NCBI RefSeq assembly: GCF_018860915.1 | Contig: NZ_JAHKQD010000039.1 | Coordinates: 1 to 64,000 of the forward strand | Length of the DNA: 64,000 nt | Reading direction: 5' to 3' | DNA from: Colwellia sp. C2M11 | GTDB lineage: Bacteria > Pseudomonadota > Gammaproteobacteria > Enterobacterales > Alteromonadaceae | Shown: in pieces, positions 29,955 through 36,769 of the stretch | How positions within the stretch are numbered: the first letter of the stretch is position 1 | How the letters are laid out: each line of letters begins with the position of its first letter | Position numbers and translations under genes: made by a program | Notes under the pieces: model-generated | Told to the model about the DNA's origin: nothing | The model's input: the letters and a program-made list of their open reading frames with translations, nothing else | The model's database searches: none

Positions 29955-31499
29955 TTATCTGTTCGAATTCGTAAACGCTTTCCCTAATGAACCAAGCGCA
30001 TCGGCACGGCTACGAATTTCGTCTGTTTCATATTCAACGGTATTAACCTGTTGTAGGTTTTCTTGAGACGCATCACTAATATTAATAATATTTCGGCTTA
30101 TCTCTTGTGACACCATACTTTGCTCTTCTGATGCGCTTGATATTTGAAGTGTAAGATCAGATATATCGGTAAGTAGTGCATACACCTTATTGACCACATC
30201 ACGTGCTCCTGATGCTTTATCAACACATTCATCAGCAGAGTCTTTGCCTTTGGCCATTGTTTTGGACCATATTAGTAATGTATTTTGAATTTCTGAAATA
30301 GATGTTTGTATCTGCTCTGTTGCGGCATGTGTTCTACTAGATAAAGCTCGTACTTCATCTGCAACAACAGAAAAGCCTCGACCGTGCTCACCAGCTCTTG
30401 CTGCTTCGATGGCAGCATTTAACGCTAATAAATTAGTTTGATCGGCAATACCTTGAATTTCATTCATAATACTCCCAATTTTTTCTGCTTCGCTCGCGAG
30501 TTCAGAGGCTGATGAAGCAGATTCAGCAACTTCTTGGGCAAGTAAGTTAACTTGATCCATCGTATGCTGCATTGCATGAGTAGCTGTTTCACAGTCGTTA
30601 TGTGCCTGATTAACTTTTTGCGAGGTGAATGTTGTACTTTTAGCAACTTCTTCAATAGTGACCACCATTTCTTCTACTGCAGTTGAAACTTGATGAAGTT
30701 CATGAGTTTCTTTTTCAGTGCCTTCTTTCGCCTTTTTCGCAGCTTCAGATAAATTAACAGCACCTGACGTTAATATTTTACTACTATCAAAAATACGCCC
30801 TAAAATTGTTTTTATTTTTCCATCCGATATTTTGAAATGAAAATCAGCAATACCTTGTGGTTTATTTCCTGAATATATAGCACGAGAAAGGCTGTCATAC
30901 TCTTGCGTTAACCTACTAAAATATTGAGGTACACTAATCAGTTCGTTTTTGTATATAAAAAAGGGAATAAAAGGAAGTAAAAACATCGTGTATGGGTAAT
31001 ATAATGCACTGCATATAATTGCAAAGCTGCTTCCCCAGTAGGCTAAGTTTTTAATTAGAGTATTTTCATACCATTTGTTCAGTGATTTACCGCTATTAAC
31101 GGCTTGATAAGCTTTAATTGCATTGAGCTTAGTTTCTTCATTGAGTTTTGTTCGAACAGACTGATAACCAACAAGGCTACCTTGTTCAAAAATTGGCGTT
31201 ATAAAAGCATCAACCCAATAGTAACGACCATCCTTACAACAGTTTTTTACTGCACCACGCCAAGGTAAACCAGCCGCTAACTTTTTCCATAAATCTTTAA
31301 ATGCTACGGCAGGCATATCAGGGTGCCTAACAATATTATGGTTTTGTCCTACTAGCTCCTCAAGAGAAAAACCAGAAATTCGACAAAAAGCAGGGTTTGC
31401 GTAAGTAATGACACCACTTTTGTCGGTTGTTGAAACTAACTCATCGTCCTGCTGAAAATTAACTTCTTCATTAATTATTGATTTATTTCTCTTATTCAT
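29955..31499 (-). CDS. PAS domain methyl-accepting chemotaxis protein (Aer-like)
   Basis: A 514-residue chemoreceptor. An N-terminal PAS domain of the Aer type (about 15-120, including [32 protein letters not shown]) can bind FAD in relatives and senses redox or energy state. Two short hydrophobic stretches near 150-190 anchor it, and the C-terminal signalling domain (about 250-514) includes the highly conserved tip [21 protein letters not shown]. Shares a message with the GGDEF-EAL gene and is divergent from the HTH-receiver gene. The exact cofactor is inferred from family. Confidence 0.92.
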   Translation of the reverse strand: MNKRNKSIINEEVNFQQDDELVSTTDKSGVITYANPAFCRISGFSLEELVGQNHNIVRHPDMPAVAFKDLWKKLAAGLPWRGAVKNCCKDGRYYWVDAFITPIFEQGSLVGYQSVRTKLNEETKLNAIKAYQAVNSGKSLNKWYENTLIKNLAYWGSSFAIICSALYYPYTMFLLPFIPFFIYKNELISVPQYFSRLTQEYDSLSRAIYSGNKPQGIADFHFKISDGKIKTILGRIFDSSKILTSGAVNLSEAAKKAKEGTEKETHELHQVSTAVEEMVVTIEEVAKSTTFTSQKVNQAHNDCETATHAMQHTMDQVNLLAQEVAESASSASELASEAEKIGSIMNEIQGIADQTNLLALNAAIEAARAGEHGRGFSVVADEVRALSSRTHAATEQIQTSISEIQNTLLIWSKTMAKGKDSADECVDKASGARDVVNKVYALLTDISDLTLQISSASEEQSMVSQEISRNIINISDASQENLQQVNTVEYETDEIRSRADALGSLGKAFTNSNR

Positions 31500-31669
31500 T
31501 TGACTTCTCGTTGTATAAGTATATTTATTTACACTAATTTACTTCATCCGTGTAAAACGACAAAAACGACAAAACACACCATATTTTACAACAAATGAAA
31601 TAAAAACACATTATATTGATCTAAGTTAATATATAAGCTGAACAGAGAGTTAGAATGAATTAACTTACA

Positions 31670-32251
31670 ATGACGTATGGTTTGAAGATGACAAAAAAAT
31701 CCCTGTTAACAACTTCTGAAGCGGCAGAATTATTAAACGTTGTGCCAACAACTATACGACATTGGGCTAATATCGGGCGCTTACCCTTTATAACGACACT
31801 TGGCGGCCATCGACGTTTTGATAAAAATGATATTTTACCTTTATTATCAAAAACTAAGAATTCAAAAGATATTAACACTACGTTTACAATTCTCATTATT
31901 GATGATAATGAAGAATTTTTAAATATGCTGGCTAAATCTCTAAAAAACGCTCTACCTTTCGTAACAATCATATGCGCAAATAATGGCTTTGATGCAGGCG
32001 ACTTACTACATCGATTCAAGCCTGACTTAATAATGCTAGATTTAATGATGACTAATATTGATGGCTTCTCGATGTGTAATAGAATAAAAAGTACGCCGAG
32101 TACCTGTAATATTAAAATAATAGCAATGAGCAAAGTACTAACCGATAAGAGCCTTATGCATATTAATGAACTAGGCATTGAAAATTGCGTACAAAAGCCT
32201 TTTAATCCTCAGCAAGTAAAGCAAGTAATTGTCCCGATTATCTTTCAATAG
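31670..32251 (+). CDS. HTH (MerR/excisionase-type) plus receiver domain protein
   Basis: A 193-residue protein. Residues 8-60 form a MerR/excisionase-like helix-turn-helix, visible as TTSEAAELLNVVPTTIRHWA followed by the wing LGGHRRFDKNDI. Residues about 72-190 form a receiver domain with IIDDNEEF, predicted phospho-acceptor D124 and conserved K176 (VQKPFN). The order is DNA-binding domain first and receiver second, the reverse of OmpR-type regulators. Its start is not certain: a second ATG lies six codons in and neither has a strong ribosome binding site. It is divergent from the chemoreceptor gene. The partner kinase is unknown. Confidence 0.85.
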   Translation: MTYGLKMTKKSLLTTSEAAELLNVVPTTIRHWANIGRLPFITTLGGHRRFDKNDILPLLSKTKNSKDINTTFTILIIDDNEEFLNMLAKSLKNALPFVTIICANNGFDAGDLLHRFKPDLIMLDLMMTNIDGFSMCNRIKSTPSTCNIKIIAMSKVLTDKSLMHINELGIENCVQKPFNPQQVKQVIVPIIFQ

Positions 32252-32255
32252 CGCT

Positions 32256-32306
32256 GTGATAACTTTGTGATAATTAAGTAATGAAACCGTGATAACTTTG
32301 TGACCT
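32256..32306 (+). promoter_or_regulatory. five 11-bp-spaced half-sites upstream of the spondin genes
   Basis: Half-sites of the form GTGATAA start at 32256, 32267, 32278, 32289 and 32300, each exactly 11 bp apart. Sites 1, 2 and 4 are perfect (GTGATAA); site 3 is GTAATGA and site 5 is GTGACCT. The 15-bp unit GTGATAACTTTGTGA occurs twice, at 32256 and 32289. Direct repeats at 11 bp are typical of OmpR/PhoB-type regulators. The array ends 85 nt before the first spondin gene and starts 5 bp after the preceding stop codon. The neighbouring OmpR-type regulator is the obvious candidate binder; this link is inferred. Confidence 0.7.
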
Positions 32307-32390
32307 TCCCACAACAACTCTCCTGCATACTTTCTCCTGAGTTTAAAAATAAACCATAAATATAAATATTAAGAGAAGGTATACGGAACC

Positions 32391-33104
32391 ATGAAAATAG
32401 CATCTAAAAAATTAACTACTTTACTTAGCGTGAGCGCAATCGCATTTTCGAGCTCTGCGGTTATGGCACAAGATTTATCAATTACAGTCACTAATTTAAC
32501 GCAAGGCTTACATTTCACCCCCATCGTTACATCTGCTCACTCAAGTGACAATCATATTTTCATGTCTGGTACTACTGCTACTGCAGAGCTACAAGCAATG
32601 GCTGAAGGTGGTGATATATCAGGCTTAGTTAGCTTATTATCAAATATCGATGCTAATACTAATGAAAACCCTGCGGCAGGTCTTTTGGCTCCTGGTTTAT
32701 CAACTACTTATACTTTAACAAATGACAGTACTAACACGCATTTATCATTAGCAGCAATGATTTTACCTTCAAATGATGGTTTTGTTGGTTTAGATAGTTG
32801 GAAAATTCCAACTGAAGCTGGTACTTACACTATTAACTTAAATGCTTATGATGCAGGTACTGAAGCCAACAATGAACTAGTAAATGGTGGCGCGGCTCCT
32901 GGAGTATTAGGAATTCCAGCTGCACCAGGTGGCGATGCTGGCACAAATGGGACAGGTGTTACTGATACAGAGAGCAATACAACTATACATATTCATCGCG
33001 GAAACTTAGGTGATGAGATGGCTGATGGCGGCAAAAGCGATTTAAACAGTAGTATCCACCGTTGGTTAAACCCTGTTGCTAAATTAACTATTACTGTTCA
33101 ATAA
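32391..33104 (+). CDS. exported spondin-domain protein
   Basis: A 237-residue protein with a signal peptide ending near residue 26 (SSAVMAQ). The rest fits the spondin N-terminal domain seen in bacteria: an opening TVTNLTQGLHFTPIV, a central TYTLTNDSTNTHLSLAAMIL, the NLNAYDAGTEANNE loop and a terminal HRWLNPVAKLTI segment. Bacterial family members are exported but of unknown function. SD-like GAGAAGG lies upstream. It is the first gene behind the 11-bp repeat array and is followed after 10 bp by a second, related gene. Confidence 0.85.
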   Translation: MKIASKKLTTLLSVSAIAFSSSAVMAQDLSITVTNLTQGLHFTPIVTSAHSSDNHIFMSGTTATAELQAMAEGGDISGLVSLLSNIDANTNENPAAGLLAPGLSTTYTLTNDSTNTHLSLAAMILPSNDGFVGLDSWKIPTEAGTYTINLNAYDAGTEANNELVNGGAAPGVLGIPAAPGGDAGTNGTGVTDTESNTTIHIHRGNLGDEMADGGKSDLNSSIHRWLNPVAKLTITVQ

Positions 33105-33114
33105 GGAGAAGAAT

Positions 33115-33864
33115 ATGTTGAACTTTTCTTTAAATAACAATAGCGCCAGAGCCAATACTTTGAAAAAAAGTAAACGAATAATTGCATCAAGCTTATTATT
33201 AGTTTTATCAGCTTGTGGTAGCGACAATAATGATACAGCCCCCGTTATTGAAACACCGGCTACACCAGATGAATATAGTTATTCAGTTACTGTAACTAAT
33301 TTAACTTATGCGCAACCACTTTCACCACTTGCAGTTATGTTTCATGGTGACAGTAAAATGTGGATGGCAGGTGAAGCGTCTTCAATAGCTTTAGAGCAAT
33401 TAGCCGAAAGTGGTGATAACAGTCAATTAATAGCAGACTCAAGTGTACTTGCTTCTGGATCAGGCGAAGGAGTTATTATACCTGGCTCAGCGGACACTGT
33501 CGCAATCACAACAACAGATAGAAATGCTATTTATTTCACTGCTGCAACAATGTTAGTGAATACAAATGATGCTTTTACGGGTCTAACTGGTATAGATATA
33601 TCTACAATGGCAATTGATGACGTAAAATCATGGAACTTAAATGTTTATGATGCAGGTACTGAAGCTAATAGTGAAGCGATGGGAACCATCCCTGGCCCAG
33701 CAGATGGCGGTACTGGTTTTGATGAAGCAAGAGATGATGTTGACTTCGTTACTATTCACTCAGGTGTTGTCAGTCAAGACGATGGATTATCTAGCTCAGT
33801 TTTAACTCAGGCGCATCGTTTTGATAACCCTGCGATTAAATTAACTATCACACGTACACAGTAA
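33115..33864 (+). CDS. spondin-domain lipoprotein
   Basis: A 249-residue homologue of the preceding gene, sharing TVTNLTYAQPLSPLAVM, LNVYDAGTEANSEA and the RFDNPAIKLTITRT end. It differs in its N-terminus: a basic leader and lipobox LLVLSAC at about residues 28-34, so it should be lipid-anchored. The two genes look like a tandem duplication after which one product stayed soluble and one became a lipoprotein. It precedes the response-regulator gene by 59 bp. Confidence 0.83.
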   Translation: MLNFSLNNNSARANTLKKSKRIIASSLLLVLSACGSDNNDTAPVIETPATPDEYSYSVTVTNLTYAQPLSPLAVMFHGDSKMWMAGEASSIALEQLAESGDNSQLIADSSVLASGSGEGVIIPGSADTVAITTTDRNAIYFTAATMLVNTNDAFTGLTGIDISTMAIDDVKSWNLNVYDAGTEANSEAMGTIPGPADGGTGFDEARDDVDFVTIHSGVVSQDDGLSSSVLTQAHRFDNPAIKLTITRTQ

Positions 33865-33923
33865 GTTGAACTTGGCCAGTTATATCAGGTTAAATTAACT
33901 TGCGCTACTAACTGGCCAGTAAT

Positions 33924-34667
33924 ATGAAAGATACCGTTTTAATTGTTGAAGATGAATATGATATTGCCAACTTGATCCAAGTGCATTTGTCAGAGTTAGA
34001 TATTGATAGTGATATTTGTTGTCACGGACAACAAGGGCTTGAACAGGCATTAAAGCAAAATTACCAGCTAATTATGCTTGATGTAATGCTTCCTGGCATC
34101 AATGGATTAGATATTTGTCGACAAATTCGTCAAGAGAAACCATTACAGGCAATCATAATGCTAACGTCAAAAACATCGGAAACAGATCGAGTGCTAGGGC
34201 TCGAACTTGGTGCTGATGACTACATGACAAAACCCTTTAGTATTAGAGAATTACAAGCAAGAGTTCGGGCACAATTAAGACGAGCTCAAGCTTACTCTCA
34301 AAGAAACCAAACAAGTGTTCCTAAAGAAAACAAAAAAGATGAGGTAGCACAAAAGCATAGTACTTGCATAGGGAAACTATTAGTTGATCAGCGTTATCAT
34401 CAAGTAACTTATAAAGACAATGCGATTAATTTAACTTCTACAGAATTTGAATTACTTGATTATTTGTGTAAAAACCCTGACCAGGTATTTTCTCGCGCTC
34501 AATTACTTGATGGTGTTTGGGGCTATAATCATAGTGGTTATGAGCACACGGTAAACTCTCATATAAATCGTTTACGTAATAAATTAGAAGAAAACTGTGC
34601 AGAGCCGCAAATTATTCAAACAGTTTGGGGGGTTGGCTACAAGCTAAACTCTGCAGCCGTTTTATAG
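33924..34667 (+). CDS. OmpR-family response regulator
   Basis: A 247-residue two-component regulator with an N-terminal receiver (predicted phospho-acceptor D53, conserved K103 in MTKPF) and a C-terminal winged-helix DNA-binding domain (about 150-247; NLTSTEFELLDYLCKNPDQVFSR through TVWGVGYKL). It is followed 28 bp later by its likely cognate kinase. The kinase-regulator pair lies next to two spondin genes with an 11-bp repeat array before them, so regulation of those genes is likely but not proven. Confidence 0.93.
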   Translation: MKDTVLIVEDEYDIANLIQVHLSELDIDSDICCHGQQGLEQALKQNYQLIMLDVMLPGINGLDICRQIRQEKPLQAIIMLTSKTSETDRVLGLELGADDYMTKPFSIRELQARVRAQLRRAQAYSQRNQTSVPKENKKDEVAQKHSTCIGKLLVDQRYHQVTYKDNAINLTSTEFELLDYLCKNPDQVFSRAQLLDGVWGYNHSGYEHTVNSHINRLRNKLEENCAEPQIIQTVWGVGYKLNSAAVL

Positions 34668-34695
34668 TCATCCATTAGTAATTAAAGAGTTCTTC

Positions 34696-36177
34696 ATGAA
34701 ATTTTCACTTTATCAACGGCTAGCATTATCGGTGTGCTGTGCTTTCATTATCTTAGCATCTATGCTTTTTTATTGGAGCAACTCCTTAGCTGAACATTCA
34801 AAATTACAAGCAGAGCAAAAATTACATAGTCAACTTGCCGAACATTTAGCACATGATAATCCGCTATTACAAGATGGTGTCTATGATAAAGCGGCATTAA
34901 AAAACTTATTTCATACGCTAATGTTATTGGGTCCTTCATTTGAGTTTTACTTTCTCGACCCTGCTGGAAATATTATTACTTATTCAGCTGATGCTAACAA
35001 AATAAAGCGCCAGAAAATTAACTTAAGCCCCTTAGTTAACTTAATCTCGAACCCTGACATTATGCCTGTGCTAGGTGATGATCCTCGTCATTTAAATAAA
35101 CAAAAAATATTCTCAGCCGCACCAATCTATCGTGGTGATAATTTACAAGGATATTTATATATTATTATAGGCGGAGAAATATACGACTCTATTTTTAGCC
35201 AAGTGAAAAGTGATGAACATTTACAGCAGTTTGGTGCAATTTTTATTGGTTCCTTATTACTGCTTCTACTTATTCTTTTAGCAGTATTTCGTTACTTCAC
35301 AGCACCAATAAAACAACTAGCAAATGAGATGAAAGCCATTAACGAAGTTAAATTTGATCAATCTAAGGTTAAATTAACACATTGGAAAAACCCTCAAAGC
35401 AATGAAGTTCATATGCTTGGGTCAAGCTTTAATGCCATGGTTAATCAAATTAACCAACAACTATCACAACTTACTGAAAATGATCGTGTTAGAAGTGAGC
35501 TATTAGCCCATTTATCTCATGACTTGCGTACACCATTAGCGACTATGCAAGGATATATAGAAACAATAGTCATAAAGGGTGACAAATTAACAGAATCTGC
35601 TCGTGCTGATTATATGGCAACAGCTCAACGAAATGGTATGCAATTAAAACGCTTGATTGATCAAATCTTTGAATTAGCACATTTAGAAGATGGTCAAGTA
35701 ACCGTGAGTCTTGAGACCTTTGCTGTTGGTGAATTACTACATGACATTATTGCTAAGTTCTCACTCAAAGCACAAGAGAAAGGTATTCGTTTAAGCCTGC
35801 AGCCGCAACAATGCCGTTTTGTAGTTTATTCTGATATCGCCAAACTTGAACGTATAATCACAAACTTATTGGAAAACGCGATAAGACATACTACAGAGAA
35901 TGGAGAAGTTGCAATTATTGTTAATCAGTTAGCAGACAAAATAAAAATTGCAGTAACCGATAACGGCTCGGGCATTAGTAAAGAAGATATTGCCTATATT
36001 TTTGATGCTAGGTATCGAGCAAGTAATGCTATTGAAGATAATACAACGCATGCCGGCTTAGGCTTAGCCATTAGTCAAAAACTGAGCAAGATATTAAATT
36101 CTGAACTAGTTGTTGAGAGTGAATTAGGCCAAGGCAGCTGTTTTTCTTTGTCTTTACAGCAAGTACATCATTCATAA
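34696..36177 (+). CDS. sensor histidine kinase
   Basis: A 493-residue membrane histidine kinase. A first helix (about 8-28) and a second (about 178-200) enclose a periplasmic sensor region of about 150 residues with no domain I can name. HAMP follows (about 200-255), then the phosphorylation motif HLSHDLRTP with the predicted His at 275, and the ATPase domain with N box LLENAIRH, G1 VTDNGSGI and G2 HAGLGLAIS. It pairs with the OmpR-type regulator immediately upstream. The signal is unknown; a link to the envelope is suggested by the spondin genes. Confidence 0.93.
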   Translation: MKFSLYQRLALSVCCAFIILASMLFYWSNSLAEHSKLQAEQKLHSQLAEHLAHDNPLLQDGVYDKAALKNLFHTLMLLGPSFEFYFLDPAGNIITYSADANKIKRQKINLSPLVNLISNPDIMPVLGDDPRHLNKQKIFSAAPIYRGDNLQGYLYIIIGGEIYDSIFSQVKSDEHLQQFGAIFIGSLLLLLLILLAVFRYFTAPIKQLANEMKAINEVKFDQSKVKLTHWKNPQSNEVHMLGSSFNAMVNQINQQLSQLTENDRVRSELLAHLSHDLRTPLATMQGYIETIVIKGDKLTESARADYMATAQRNGMQLKRLIDQIFELAHLEDGQVTVSLETFAVGELLHDIIAKFSLKAQEKGIRLSLQPQQCRFVVYSDIAKLERIITNLLENAIRHTTENGEVAIIVNQLADKIKIAVTDNGSGISKEDIAYIFDARYRASNAIEDNTTHAGLGLAISQKLSKILNSELVVESELGQGSCFSLSLQQVHHS

Positions 36178-36197
36178 TAAACGGCTAGCAATATCAG

Positions 36198-36224
36198 GGC
36201 AAAGGGACGCTAGCTCCCTTTGCC
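36198..36224. terminator. terminator between the kinase and ydbL
   Basis: Arms 36198-36207 (GGCAAAGGGA) and 36215-36224 (TCCCTTTGCC) pair perfectly over 10 bp around a 7-nt loop. It lies between the convergent stops at 36177 and 36234 and can serve both; on the plus strand it leads into a weakly T-rich run. Confidence 0.75.
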
Positions 36225-36233
36225 TTCCAAAAC

Positions 36234-36575
36234 TTATTTTTTAATCCATTGTCCTGAAGTATTTTTTATAAAATGACCAGGCTTTGTTTTAGCTAATGCT
36301 TTCTTTCCCGCCAACGCCGTCACTTGCTCCATAGTAATTTTATTTTTACGTGCTAAATCCATATAAATTTGTTTACGTTTTTGATTAACACTATTAACTA
36401 AGCTTTTAGCTTCAGGGCTATTCACAACAACACCTAAATAACCATTAGACATTTCACCCACTAAACCTTGCTGCTTTGCTGCACCTAGCGATATAGCCCA
36501 AGCAGAGAAAGTGATTGTTGAAATAAAAAGAACACCACTTAATTTTTTTATTAATTTTTTCGTTACATTATTCAT
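36234..36575 (-). CDS. ydbL: YdbL family periplasmic protein (DUF1318)
   Basis: A 113-residue exported protein with an N-terminal signal segment and a helical mature part (AAKQQGLVGEMSNGYLGVVV, then QVTALAGKKALAKT and GHFIKNTSGQWIKK at the end). These match YdbL of the DUF1318 family. In E. coli ydbH-ynbE-ydbL are adjacent; YdbL is reported to help the YdbH-YnbE lipid bridge. The same three-gene order occurs here on the minus strand with 9 bp to ynbE. Exact role is not settled. Confidence 0.85.
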   Translation of the reverse strand: MNNVTKKLIKKLSGVLFISTITFSAWAISLGAAKQQGLVGEMSNGYLGVVVNSPEAKSLVNSVNQKRKQIYMDLARKNKITMEQVTALAGKKALAKTKPGHFIKNTSGQWIKK

Positions 36576-36584
36576 AATATCTCC

Positions 36585-36767
36585 CTAAAAAACATCGCTT
36601 TCATCACTAAAAATGTCATCTAATTCTTTATCTACTTTGACTTTTATTTCATGATCTATTTTTAAATTTAAATTTATAGTAATTGGCTCTTTTGCGCTAA
36701 CTTCTACTTTATGTGTACAAGCACTCATAGTGAAAACAATGGATACTGCTATTAGTATTTTACGCAT
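36585..36767 (-). CDS. ynbE: YnbE family lipoprotein
   Basis: A 60-residue predicted lipoprotein: MRKILIAVSIVFTMSACTHK with lipobox MSAC at about residues 14-17, then a short charged tail containing IKVKVDKELDDIFS. YnbE is the outer-membrane lipoprotein partner of YdbH, forming the distal end of an intermembrane lipid-transport bridge in E. coli. Here it begins 2 bp after ydbH and ends 9 bp before ydbL, so the three are one operon. Confidence 0.85.
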   Translation of the reverse strand: MRKILIAVSIVFTMSACTHKVEVSAKEPITINLNLKIDHEIKVKVDKELDDIFSDESDVF

Positions 36768-36769
36768 AC

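Noticed and set aside
31660-32178. 172-codon open frame on the minus strand
   Set aside because: It lies antisense to the HTH-receiver gene, whose protein shows two clear domains; the antisense product has no recognisable motif.
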